Assembly: GCA_964554365.1 (NCBI GenBank)
Contig: CAZKOJ010000002.1
Location: forward strand, 17,655-81,654
Direction: 5' to 3'
DNA length: 64,000 bases
Source: Clostridium_AM sp964554365
Lineage (GTDB): Bacteria; Bacillota; Clostridia; Clostridiales; Clostridiaceae
Part shown: positions 18,018 to 25,964 of the stretch, in pieces
How the letters are laid out: each line of letters starts with the position of its first letter
How positions within the stretch are numbered: the first letter of the stretch is position 1
Program-made: the position numbers and the translations under genes
Notes under the pieces: model-generated
Databases searched by the model: none
What the model was told of the DNA's origin: nothing
Seen by the model: the letters and a program-made list of their open reading frames with translations, nothing else

Positions 18018-18226
18018 AATTTTTCCTCCTTTACATTTTTAAATTTTATTGTTGTAAATTATATTTTTAAGAAAAACTTGCTGTCTGTAAAATGTTAATT
18101 TGGTTTGTAGGGAAAATCCAAATTATTAAATAATGTAGGATAGTTAGGAGATTTATACCAGTATATAGTTGTCAACTTTTTTCTGCAGTTTATATTTTTT
18201 TAGTTACTTTATTTTCTGATATATAA

Positions 18227-19108
18227 TTAAAGTGAATCATAAATCCAAAGTGGTAGTTCAAAACGTGCTGTTTTTAGAGGATCAACTACTTGACTTATTT
18301 GAATGTTGCCACCTACACTCAAAAGTTGAATAGCTTCATGTATTGACATACCTTTGTTTATCAATATATGAACCATATTTCTTGTAGCAATTTTCACTGC
18401 TTCATCCAGAGATTTATTTGAAGATATTGTGTATATAGCATTATTAGTAAGTACAACTGGTAATATCATTGGACTACCTTTGATTAAAGTAACCCTTGCT
18501 GTTACTTCTCCAGAAACCTCAATACCACATACTGAAACCTCACCATCACCCATTGCAGCATGGAGATCCCCTAATGCTAAAAGAGCACCTGGAACTTCAA
18601 CTGGTAGATATATTGTTGCTCCTATTCCAATTACCTTTGTATCCATATTTCCACCATGCAATCCTGGTGTTCCACAGGATATAGCTTCAGAAGCAGGCGC
18701 AGTACCAATTACGCCTATCATAGGATTTACTGGCAAACTGATTTTTTCTGAAAACTTAATCTTTCCATCTTGAATAGGTAGAATTTTAATTACGTTATTT
18801 TCAAGTAAATCTCCAATTACACCAAGTCCTGGACCAGTTACCATTACACCAGTATCTCTTACCTTTATATCTTCAATTTTAACGGCAATAGTATCTCCTG
18901 GCTCTGCACCATTAATATACACAGGACCTGTGGCTGGATTAATTCTATTCCAGTCTAATTGGTCAAATACCATATCTGAGCTTTTAATTTGATTTTCAAA
19001 ACAGTCGCAAGTTTCAAAAATCATAGTACTGCCTGAGTCTACCTTTAGAGCAGGTAGATTATCAGGAGACATTGAGTATACTACTTGATTACTTTTAACT
19101 TTTAACAT
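18227..19108 (-). CDS. Acetamidase/formamidase family protein
   Basis: 293 residues, matching the FmdA_AmdA family of metal-dependent short-chain amide hydrolases, which are unrelated to the nitrilase at 8434. Visible family segments are ETCDCFENQI near residue 33, GPVYINGAEPGDTIAVKI, IGVIGTAPASEAISCGTPG, HGGNMD and LGDLHAAMGDGEVSVCG. The histidines and aspartates in the last two are the expected metal ligands. The reaction would be amide plus water to carboxylate plus ammonia. ATG follows GGGGG. It lies 58 bases after the ligase gene in one transcript. Two unrelated amidases under sigma-54 control is a strong hint of amide-nitrogen use. Confidence 0.9.
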   Translation of the reverse strand: MLKVKSNQVVYSMSPDNLPALKVDSGSTMIFETCDCFENQIKSSDMVFDQLDWNRINPATGPVYINGAEPGDTIAVKIEDIKVRDTGVMVTGPGLGVIGDLLENNVIKILPIQDGKIKFSEKISLPVNPMIGVIGTAPASEAISCGTPGLHGGNMDTKVIGIGATIYLPVEVPGALLALGDLHAAMGDGEVSVCGIEVSGEVTARVTLIKGSPMILPVVLTNNAIYTISSNKSLDEAVKIATRNMVHILINKGMSIHEAIQLLSVGGNIQISQVVDPLKTARFELPLWIYDSL

Positions 19109-19166
19109 TTATGCTACCCCCTTAAATTTTTATATATGTATACTTGCAAAATTTCGCAAGTAATTA

Positions 19167-20513
19167 CTAAATTAAGTCCATATATTGCTTATACTCCCAA
19201 TCGGATATAAAACTATTGTAGCTTTCAATTTCTGATTTTCTTAATTTTATAAAGTTATTCATAAACTCTTCACCTAAAATATTATAATAAAAAGCATCAT
19301 TTTCTAAATCTTTTATACCTTCCTCTAAAGATCTTGGAAGAGTTTCATGGCCACCTTTATATGGATCTATACCAGTAGATGGCTCCAATGGTTCAATTTT
19401 GTTTAATATGCCATCCAAACCTGCGGCTAGAATTGCAGCTAAGGCTATATAGGGGTTGGTATCTGAACCTGGAAGTCTATTTTCAATATGTGTATTTTTT
19501 CCTCTACTAGATGGAATACGAATCATAACACCTCTATGCTCAAATCCCCAGCTTACTGTAGTAGGAGCAAAAGTATATGGCTGTAAGCGTTTATAACTAT
19601 TTATAGAAGAGTTAGCAAGTGCACAAAGTGGTCGAGCGTGCTTTAGTTGCCCACCTATAAAGTGTCTACACATTTCGGCTATACCATTACTATCATTACT
19701 ATCCTGTAGAAGGTTGTTTTCCTTAGAATCATATAAGGAAAGATGAATGTGTGCACCACTACCACTTTGATTAGCAATTGGCTTTGCCATAAAAGTAGCA
19801 GAATATCCAAGCTGAGAAATTATTTGTTTGATGCTTGTCCTGTAATAAAACGCCATATCTGCCATCTCTATTCCCCAAAAAGGCGAGTTAGTGATTTCAA
19901 ACTGTCCAGAAGCATATTCAGTATTAGCAACCTCTGGACCTGCCCCTATAGCAGCAAGATTCAACATAACTGCAGAAATTATTTCTTCTAAAGAACTTTG
20001 ACATACTTCTGACAAGGGATTTAACCCATTCCATAGAGGTTCTATGCCGCTACCATCCGAATTTTTTTTGAAAACAAAGAATTCGTATTCAAAAGCACCC
20101 TTGATTTTAATACCTAGCTGCTCATATTTTTTTAATATGTTTCTTAACACATATCTTGGTGAGTGTTTGACTGGGTTTCCATTTATATCGAATATGTCAG
20201 CAATAACCCTAGCTGTGCCCGAGGCATAAGGAACTAAGCTAAAAGTAGAAAGGTCAGGACGAGTGATCCAGCTTGGATAACCTCCTTCAAAGCCTTCTCC
20301 AGCTTCACATACTAGCTTTGATGATGTATCCAAAGAAAAAAGTGTTGACGGGTATGATATGCCATTGTAAATTACGTTGTCTAAAAAATTTCTAGCAGAA
20401 ACAAATCTTGATCGTTGTATATTAGCATTATCATGAAGACATACTCTGACAGTATGGACTTGATTTTCAAGTATAGTTTGACGTATATGACTATTCCAAT
20501 CTTCATTCAGCAT
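19167..20513 (-). CDS. Glutamine synthetase-like gamma-glutamyl ligase
   Basis: About 448 residues from the ATG at 20513, nine bases after AAAGG; an ATG at 20522 is too close to that site. The GS beta-grasp region spans about 15-110 and the catalytic barrel the rest. Metal and ATP site motifs are FEYEFFVF, NTEYASGQFEITNS and GSGAHIHLSL. The arginine region ENRLPGSDTNPYIALAA is intact. Sequence style and context (APC permease, amidase) fit the GS-like enzymes that attach glutamate to amines, such as PuuA for putrescine, better than true GlnA. A sigma-54 promoter lies 45-60 bases upstream. The exact amine is unknown. Confidence 0.87.
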   Translation of the reverse strand: MLNEDWNSHIRQTILENQVHTVRVCLHDNANIQRSRFVSARNFLDNVIYNGISYPSTLFSLDTSSKLVCEAGEGFEGGYPSWITRPDLSTFSLVPYASGTARVIADIFDINGNPVKHSPRYVLRNILKKYEQLGIKIKGAFEYEFFVFKKNSDGSGIEPLWNGLNPLSEVCQSSLEEIISAVMLNLAAIGAGPEVANTEYASGQFEITNSPFWGIEMADMAFYYRTSIKQIISQLGYSATFMAKPIANQSGSGAHIHLSLYDSKENNLLQDSNDSNGIAEMCRHFIGGQLKHARPLCALANSSINSYKRLQPYTFAPTTVSWGFEHRGVMIRIPSSRGKNTHIENRLPGSDTNPYIALAAILAAGLDGILNKIEPLEPSTGIDPYKGGHETLPRSLEEGIKDLENDAFYYNILGEEFMNNFIKLRKSEIESYNSFISDWEYKQYMDLI

Positions 20514-20556
20514 AAAAAACATCCTTTCAAAACAAAATAGTAATGCTTTATATTAG

Positions 20557-20572
20557 AGCAAATTTTATGCCA
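20557..20572 (-). promoter_or_regulatory. Sigma-54 (-24/-12) promoter of the ligase-acetamidase operon
   Basis: The minus strand reads TGGCATAAAATTTGCT, with ten bases between GG and GC. It lies 45-60 bases before the chosen start at 20513. A TATGCT/AGCATA inverted repeat at 20591-20611 lies just upstream and could be a protein site. Confidence 0.8.
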
Positions 20573-20714
20573 AAGTAGTTTTAAGGATAATATGCTGAAA
20601 ACTCAAGCATATAAAGGCTTTTAATTGATAAATTTAATAAAAATGGTTCAAAAGTGAAAAATTGTGGTTTGTAATTGAAAGAGCTAAGAAACTTGTAGGG
20701 ATTAAGTTATTGAT

Positions 20715-20748
20715 AAGAAAAAACCGTACTGTCTAAAATCAGTACGGT
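20715..20748 (-). terminator. Minus-strand intrinsic terminator
   Basis: ACCGTACTG pairs with CAGTACGGT (20723-20731 with 20740-20748). On the minus strand it is followed by TTTTTTCTTAT. It ends transcription coming from the 20.8-21.6 kb genes before the sigma-54 operon. Confidence 0.85.
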
Positions 20749-20804
20749 AATACACTATATTAAACCTTATAATTAATTAATATATATTAAAAACTTTGTT
20801 TTCT

Positions 20805-21038
20805 TTATAAAACTTTATTTACAGTAAAATTTTCAGGAATGTTAACTTTCACAAAAATAAACTTAAGGTATTTTATCAAAACATATGTAACAATTAACAG
20901 GGTTAATATTTCTTGAAATCCAATCAAATATTTCAAAGGATATATTGGTCTTCCGATTTTAATCAAAAACCCATTGGTTTGTTTCATAGCAACTGCACTA
21001 ATTGCTATTGGCAATAAGCATATGTGTATTACCTCCAA
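20805..21038 (-). pseudogene. Small membrane protein frame, probably a remnant
   Basis: The open frame gives 77 residues with a hydrophobic helix (FQEILTLLIVTYVLIKYLKF). Its only upstream start is a TTG that forms part of the TTGGAGG ribosome binding site. The ATG properly spaced from that site (near 21018) is in another frame and stops after seven codons. The simplest reading is a frameshifted or truncated small membrane protein gene. No family is recognised. Confidence 0.4.
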
Positions 21039-21068
21039 TTTTTAATTATTCAATCTAATATATATATT

Positions 21069-21620
21069 CTAGGAATCACTTGATATATAGTCTTCCTGTA
21101 TTAGCCAGTTAACAGCTTCAAGAATATTTTCAGCTATATAATCAGGTTTATATTCATTCCATTTACCTCTGTACTTCAATACATCATCATTACCAGCACC
21201 AGTTAGAACTAAAATTTTAATTGAACCTACAGTTGCAGCTGATAACATATCACTCCATCTATCTCCAATTACTACACATTGATGTAAATTTAAATTATTT
21301 TTAATTGCTGCTCTCTCTAACAATCCTGTTCTAGGTTTCCTGCAGTTGCATTTCTCATTTTCACCATGTGGGCATATAAAAACCTCATCAAATCCAAAGG
21401 TACTAAGTTCCTTTACGAACGCTTCTATACTTGCCTCACCTCTTGAAACTCCTGGTTGATTAGTAAAAGAAAAAATTTTAACTCCTCTTTCTTTTAGTAT
21501 ATTTATTGCTTCCTTAGCAAATGGAAATAATTCAAATTCACCTGGATAAACTACATCCTCAGTACCCCCTATAGTTCCATCTCTATCTATGAAAACAGCC
21601 TGTACTTTTTCTTTCATCAT
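21069..21620 (-). CDS. HAD-IIIA phosphatase, GmhB/HisB-N-like
   Basis: 183 residues. The HAD nucleophile motif is FIDRDGT (both aspartates at about 12 and 14), motif II is FSFTNQPGVSRG, and motif IV is VIGDRWSDM. A zinc loop, CPHGENEKCNCRKP, between them (Cys-x-His ... Cys-x-Cys) is characteristic of the D-glycero-D-manno-heptose-1,7-bisphosphate phosphatase/histidinol phosphatase subgroup. It would dephosphorylate a sugar or polyol phosphate in the cytoplasm. No heptose pathway genes are nearby, so the substrate is open. The start is one of two adjacent ATGs after GGGGAG. Confidence 0.85.
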   Translation of the reverse strand: MMKEKVQAVFIDRDGTIGGTEDVVYPGEFELFPFAKEAINILKERGVKIFSFTNQPGVSRGEASIEAFVKELSTFGFDEVFICPHGENEKCNCRKPRTGLLERAAIKNNLNLHQCVVIGDRWSDMLSAATVGSIKILVLTGAGNDDVLKYRGKWNEYKPDYIAENILEAVNWLIQEDYISSDS

Positions 21621-21712
21621 TATTCTCCCCTAAGCTATTATTTCTGATTTTATCCAATTAGCTTTATTGACACTTAAAAATAATATTGGTATATACCTAT
21701 TTAATTAAACTT

Positions 21713-21901
21713 TTATAATTTATATCCTAGTTTATCAAATAAATAAAGTAATATAGCATATAATATAAAGAAATTTATGCCAAACAAAAATATTTCTCCA
21801 ATGGAATATGCACCATTCTGAGTGAAATTAACTAGTATTGCTAATATTATAGCTACTAATGTTGCATATAAATCCTTAAAAACCAATGTTTTCCTTTTCA
21901 A
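21713..21901 (-). CDS. Small two-helix membrane protein
   Basis: 62 residues beginning with TTG, seven bases after a perfect GGAGG. Two hydrophobic helices (about 10-26 and 35-56) follow a basic N terminus (MKRKTLVFK). No family is recognised. The strong ribosome binding site supports translation. It lies alone between the NUDIX and HAD genes on the same strand. Confidence 0.6.
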   Translation of the reverse strand: MKRKTLVFKDLYATLVAIILAILVNFTQNGAYSIGEIFLFGINFFILYAILLYLFDKLGYKL

Positions 21902-22015
21902 ATATATGTCCTCCTATATTATAAATTCATAAGTAGCACCTTTATTTTCATTAAATACACAATATGTTGCGAAGTTGTATCATATGAAGATTATATATTT
22001 AACTTCTCTGAAAAT

Positions 22016-22462
22016 TTAATTCTTTTTTAAAACCCTTGTAACTTTTACAATCAAATTAGAATCTTTCAATGTTTTTATTAAATTATAATTACCACTTATA
22101 TAATCTTTAATTTGTTCTTTTCTATGAGGAACCATGAAAAAAGGTAATGCATTCAATTTAAACCATTTTACTTTACTTGTTTCATCTCCATTTTTAATTT
22201 CTTGTCCACCAACAACTTTTCCTAAAAATATATGCTGAATATCATTAAAGTGTAGTCTGTGATACTCACCTGTTTTTTCATAAGCATTTATTATATATCC
22301 TGTTTCTTCAATCGCTTCTCTTACCACACAATCAGTTGGAGTTTCATAAGTATCCACCCTACCTCCTGGTAAATCCCATATTGGAATATCTTTTCTTTTA
22401 ACAAGTAAAACTCTATTTTTATTTTCATTAAGTATTATGGCAAATGCACCTTGTGTAATCAT
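22016..22462 (-). CDS. NUDIX hydrolase
   Basis: 148 residues from the ATG at 22462, seven bases after AGGTGG; an in-frame ATG 36 bases earlier has no such site. The Nudix box is complete: GGRVDTYETP, then REAIEETGY, fitting G-x5-E-x7-REUxEExGU. The enzyme would hydrolyse a nucleoside diphosphate linked to another moiety, with Mg2+ bound by the box glutamates. A separate transcription unit, it has its own promoter, shared in sequence with a site at 7553-7600. The substrate cannot be told; the family is diverse. Confidence 0.88.
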   Translation of the reverse strand: MITQGAFAIILNENKNRVLLVKRKDIPIWDLPGGRVDTYETPTDCVVREAIEETGYIINAYEKTGEYHRLHFNDIQHIFLGKVVGGQEIKNGDETSKVKWFKLNALPFFMVPHRKEQIKDYISGNYNLIKTLKDSNLIVKVTRVLKKN

Positions 22463-22496
22463 AAATATACCACCTACTTTGAAATTAATGTTACTC

Positions 22497-22544
22497 ATAT
22501 ATCCAATTATAATATATTCTACTAATAACTGTCTAACACTTTCC
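22497..22544 (-). promoter_or_regulatory. Promoter of the NUDIX gene (duplicated block, copy 2)
   Basis: On the minus strand TAGACA (22530-22535), an 18-base spacer and TATAAT (22506-22511) form a promoter. The 48-base block is 44/48 identical to 7553-7600. Confidence 0.65.
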
Positions 22545-22629
22545 TATTATTTATAGTGCTAAACTAAGCCCATTAGATTTTTAGCGTAAACAAAATAAAA
22601 GAAGAGCCCTCATCATCTGAGGATTCTCC

Positions 22630-23057
22630 TTATTTACTATTTATAAACCATTTTTCAATATTATTTTGTAATTTTGAAACTAAATAATTATATATTCTTT
22701 GTTCAAACGCCCTATTACTTACACTTACGCTCCCTGAATTGTCTTTTAAAATTCCATATATATATCCTATTTCAATTAAAGGATTATCTATATTAAATAT
22801 TTTTTCTTCACCATTCATAATAATATCATATATATAATTATTTAAATCCTTGTTATTTTCTAGGTTTTTCTTTAAATCATCAAAGAGAGTATTATTTTCT
22901 TTCAGAATCTCTTTTACTGCTACCTCTATATCTTCTTCTATCCAGTTTCTTTTGTTATCTATAATTATTTTTCAATCTTGTCTAATTTGCTATCTATGTT
23001 AACCATATAATTTTTACCTTTTATACAAGTTCCTGTTGTATTAAACCTTTTTATCAT
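22630..23057 (-). pseudogene. AAA-ATPase-like gene with internal deletion
   Basis: An ATG at 23057 after GGGGA opens a frame reading MIKRFNTTGTCIKGKNYM, then VNIDSKLDKIEK and a stop. This is the N terminus of the clostridial AAA-ATPase-like family that normally continues into a Walker A region. Another frame from about 22970 to 22630 reads the C-terminal end, including IEIGYIYGILKDNSGSVSVS and NRAFEQRIYNYLVSKLQ. The ATP-binding core in between is deleted, so the gene is dead. A weak terminator hairpin follows near 22595-22620. Confidence 0.75.
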
Positions 23058-23157
23058 CTATAATATCCCCTTTTTTTATCCTTCAATAGCTCATTACTCT
23101 AACCTTTTAACTTAAATATAATTATACCAATATTGTTAGTATAAACAATTTATAAAA

Positions 23158-23595
23158 TTAATTTCGCTTGTCATAATAAAAATAACTACTTATTTCAACA
23201 ATTATCATAATTGTTGGAATAATACCTATACCAATAAAAATGCCACCCCACACATTATTCTTTGTTACTCCCAATGCAATTGCAGATAGTATTGTAATAG
23301 TAGCACAAATAAAAAATGTAATATTAAAAGCACTGCTTTTTGATTTCATAGTAATTAAATTTTCTCGTTCATCATCATTTTGCTCATCTTCTTTTGTACA
23401 CTTATTGCTTAAACTTCTATATACTTCTGTCACTCCAAATAGAATACAAAAAGTATCTATTATAATATACTTGATAATTCTTAGGACATCTAAATTATTA
23501 AAATGGGTAATTGTACCTGGAATGCTAATTGCCGCTAATAATAAAAATACTATACCACTCCAAAATTTCTTTTTATTATATATTTTTTTCTTCAT
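23158..23595 (-). CDS. DUF2178-like membrane protein, partner of an XRE regulator
   Basis: 145 residues with four hydrophobic helices in two pairs (about 11-28, 37-56, 93-112, 115-137). The cytoplasmic loop between them contains NDDERENLITMKSKSSAF, the acidic DER-type motif seen in small membrane proteins encoded next to YgzD-like regulators. It overlaps the upstream regulator gene by 20 bases, so the two are translationally coupled. Function unknown; regulation of the pair by the operator at 23812 is likely. Confidence 0.7.
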   Translation of the reverse strand: MKKKIYNKKKFWSGIVFLLLAAISIPGTITHFNNLDVLRIIKYIIIDTFCILFGVTEVYRSLSNKCTKEDEQNDDERENLITMKSKSSAFNITFFICATITILSAIALGVTKNNVWGGIFIGIGIIPTIMIIVEISSYFYYDKRN

Positions 23596-23797
23596 TTTCT
23601 AAATTCTCCTTTAAACAATATAAATCTTCAATAGTGGTATTAAAAACGCAAGCTATCTTATATGCCAGCATAATTGACGGATTGTACTGTCCTTTCTCAA
23701 GTGAAATAATCGTTCTTGAGGAAACAAAAACTAAATCGGCAAGCTGCTGTTGTGTCATACTTGCTTCTGTTCGCAATTTTTTTACTCTATTTTCCAC
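23576..23797 (-). CDS. XRE family transcriptional regulator (YgzD-like)
   Basis: 73 residues, almost entirely one Cro/CI helix-turn-helix: VKKLRTEASMTQQQLADLVF, then SSRTIISLEKGQYNPS. The short C-terminal tail is typical of the YgzD/YvaO-like minimal repressors. GTG start, seven bases after GGAGG. It is the first gene of a two-gene unit with a membrane protein and probably represses its own promoter through the palindromes immediately upstream. Confidence 0.88.
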   Translation of the reverse strand: MENRVKKLRTEASMTQQQLADLVFVSSRTIISLEKGQYNPSIMLAYKIACVFNTTIEDLYCLKENLENEEKNI

Positions 23798-23811
23798 TTA
23801 TGTACCTCCAA

Positions 23812-23854
23812 ATAACATGAAACAAACTTCATATGAAGTTAACTTCATGTTATC
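23812..23854 (-). promoter_or_regulatory. Nested palindromic operator of the XRE gene
   Basis: A perfect 16-base palindrome, AACTTCATATGAAGTT (23826-23841), lies inside a wider inverted repeat, ATAACATGAA ... TTCATGTTAT (23812-23821 with 23845-23854). It sits immediately upstream of the XRE start codon, so it probably is the autoregulatory site. Confidence 0.65.
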
Positions 23855-23875
23855 ATTATATAAAAATCTTGTCAA

Positions 23876-23916
23876 TAAAAAAGTAACAGAAAGTTGTTTT
23901 AACAACTTCCTGTTAT
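23876..23916 (-). terminator. Terminator of the degV transcript
   Basis: TAACAGAAAGTTGTT and AACAACTTCCTGTTA (23884-23898, 23901-23915) form an imperfect long stem. On the minus strand it is followed by CTTTTTTATTG. It lies past the small frame at 23918, ending the degV unit. Confidence 0.75.
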
Positions 23917-23917
23917 A

Positions 23918-24016
23918 TTAATTACAACAAGAATTATCTATTGCAAAAATATCTCCATCAAGTGGATATTCTGTCATTCCTGTACTGCAACTTCCATTAA
24001 ATCCTCGGTCTAACAT
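23918..24016 (-). CDS. Possible 32-residue cysteine-containing peptide
   Basis: A short frame between the degV stop and its terminator encodes 32 residues, including GFNGSCSTGM and ending DNSCCN. The composition is more like a folded-protein fragment or small metal-binding peptide than random AT-rich sequence. The ribosome binding site is weak (GGTG), and it could be the surviving tail of a lost gene. No family is recognised. Confidence 0.3.
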   Translation of the reverse strand: MLDRGFNGSCSTGMTEYPLDGDIFAIDNSCCN

Positions 24017-24056
24017 AAGTTAAACACCGTCATGAGAAATTTAAATATAATTTTGA

Positions 24057-24914
24057 TTACCTCATATTTCTTTCTGTATAATACGCAATAGCAATTGTAC
24101 CAGGCCCAACATGTGTTCCAATAACTGGTCCTATTGAACATATTCCAATTTTAATTTTTAGTTTTTCTTCTAATTCTTTTACAAGTTCCAGTGCCTCACC
24201 ATAAGCATGAATATGATGCACTATAACTTCTCCTAATCCATATTCTTCAATATCATGAAACATTTTGTCGATCATGGTAATTACTGCTTTTTTCTTTGTC
24301 CTAACCTTTGTTAAAATTGTTGTTACCCCATTTTCTACAGTTAAAATAGGAATAATCTTTAAAAAGTTACCAATTAAAGCACTTGCTCTACCAATTCTTC
24401 CACCTTTTTTAAGATATTCAAGTGTATCTGGAACAAATAGAAATCTACTTCTTTTTATATTCTCTTGTGCTACTTCTTTAATTTGATCTAAATTTTTACC
24501 TTCTAATGCCGCCCTTGCTGCTACAATTACTGAAAAACCAAGTTGCATACAATTTGAAGTAGAATCTACTATTTCTATTTCAGCATTTTTATATACCTCT
24601 AAAATCATTTTTTTTACCATATGTGCAGTGGAATATGTACCACTCATATGTGACGATATAAAAATACAAAGAATAGAATCTCCATTTTGAACTATCTTCT
24701 CCATCTCATTGTATAGTTCCTGTACAGAAGGTTGTGAAGAAGTTGGTATACCCTTTTTTTCCATCATTTTATAAAAAACTTCATTATCTATGTCTATTTC
24801 TTTAAAACTCTCCTTTTCAAATATGACATTTAAAGAAACTACTTTTATATCTAATTGACTTTCAATATTCTTCTCTATATAACTTGTACTATCTGTTAAA
24901 ATCTTTACTGACAT
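24057..24914 (-). CDS. DegV family fatty-acid-binding protein
   Basis: 285 residues, normal length. It begins VKILTDSTSYI, the DegV signature in which the DSTS loop contacts the lipid carboxylate. PTSSQPSVQELYNEME and the SSHMSGTYSTA loop follow, and the C-terminal domain ends IGPVIGTHVGPGTIAI. DegV proteins (FakB-like) bind a fatty acid and present it to a FakA kinase; no fakA is seen here. ATG follows GAGGGGA. It has its own transcript and terminator. Confidence 0.92.
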   Translation of the reverse strand: MSVKILTDSTSYIEKNIESQLDIKVVSLNVIFEKESFKEIDIDNEVFYKMMEKKGIPTSSQPSVQELYNEMEKIVQNGDSILCIFISSHMSGTYSTAHMVKKMILEVYKNAEIEIVDSTSNCMQLGFSVIVAARAALEGKNLDQIKEVAQENIKRSRFLFVPDTLEYLKKGGRIGRASALIGNFLKIIPILTVENGVTTILTKVRTKKKAVITMIDKMFHDIEEYGLGEVIVHHIHAYGEALELVKELEEKLKIKIGICSIGPVIGTHVGPGTIAIAYYTERNMR

Positions 24915-24992
24915 TACATTATCCCCTCTCTGCTCATCTCGTGTATATCATCATAATCGTTCTCATAGTATGCTGGTTTTATTATAGCATAA

Positions 24993-25019
24993 GCCAATGA
25001 TACTTTTAATATCATTGGC
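24993..25019. terminator. Palindromic hairpin after the AEC transporter gene
   Basis: GCCAATGATA and TATCATTGGC form a perfect ten-base-pair stem around CTTTTAA. It lies 18 bases past the stop codon at 25038. Nearly the same sequence occurs at 7765-7790, where no gene ends. Confidence 0.6.
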
Positions 25020-25037
25020 TTCTTTCAGTAAATAAAC

Positions 25038-25964
25038 CTATCTTAAAATCATTGCAAAAATTGGAATGGTAGCAACCGACAATAGAGTTGAAAGTAGAAC
25101 TCCTTTTGTAGCAAAGCCTACATCAGCATTATACTGTTGTGAAAAAATTGTTGTGCATGCGGCTACTGGCATTGCAAAACTGATAATTAATACCTTTGCT
25201 AGCAGAGAGGTATCAGCTAAAATAAATTGCATAATTAGCAGTGTTATGATTGGTATTATCAACAGCTTTACAAATGACATAACATATATGGACCCATTCC
25301 CCATAAGTTCTTTGAATTTTAATTCTCCTATCTGAATTCCGATGACAAACATCGTAAGAGGTGTTGTTGCTGCCCCAATAATACTTATAGAATGCCCCAG
25401 AAATCCAGGTAGCTGAAAATTGCATAGGAACATCACATATCCAATTACAACACCGATCATTCCTGGTGTTAAAAAATTTTTAAAGCTTATTTTAGTTTTA
25501 GACCCTGCAGAAAATTGAATAAGCATAATCCCCACAGTAAATAACATAATATTATTTACCATCTCTATGACAGAGGCATAGAACACCGCTTCTTTTCCAT
25601 ACAGTGCATTAATTACTGGAATTCCCATAAACCCAGTATTAGCAAATACCAACATAAATGCAAAGATACCTCCTTGTTGCTTCTTAATTTTCAACATTTT
25701 TACAAGGAGAAAGCCTATTGCAAAAGCAATTGCAAAAATTATCAACACAATTACGAATATGTACTGGCTACTTCTAAATATTTTCTGAGAAAATTCCACT
25801 TGCATTGCATCAATAACCAAGCAAGGCCAAGTTAGATTTACAACTACTGTAGAAATGACTCTTGACTGGTTGATGTCAATTAATCCTTTTTTTCGAAAAA
25901 TAATTCCAGGAATTATCATAATAAAAATCATACATAAAGAATTAATAATCTCCATAATTGCCAT
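25038..25964 (-). CDS. AEC (auxin efflux carrier) family transporter
   Basis: 308 residues with about ten membrane helices in two inverted halves, as in AEC/PIN-like bacterial carriers. Typical segments are IIPGIIFRKKGLI, VVNLTWPCLVIDAM (with the helix-breaking proline of the first half) and FANTGFMGIPVINALYGKEA. The second half contains SFAMPVAACTTIFSQQY. Bacterial members export or import organic acids such as malate or malonate. ATG follows AAAGGAGG. It is a single-gene unit; the substrate is not evident. Confidence 0.85.
   Translation of the reverse strand: MAIMEIINSLCMIFIMIIPGIIFRKKGLIDINQSRVISTVVVNLTWPCLVIDAMQVEFSQKIFRSSQYIFVIVLIIFAIAFAIGFLLVKMLKIKKQQGGIFAFMLVFANTGFMGIPVINALYGKEAVFYASVIEMVNNIMLFTVGIMLIQFSAGSKTKISFKNFLTPGMIGVVIGYVMFLCNFQLPGFLGHSISIIGAATTPLTMFVIGIQIGELKFKELMGNGSIYVMSFVKLLIIPIITLLIMQFILADTSLLAKVLIISFAMPVAACTTIFSQQYNADVGFATKGVLLSTLLSVATIPIFAMILR

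Noticed and set aside
20641..20680. Similarity between 20641-20680 and the upstream region of the activator at 13081-13125
   Set aside because: About 30 of 40 bases agree, but the stretch is AT-rich, and its orientation relative to the two genes differs; too weak to call a shared operator.
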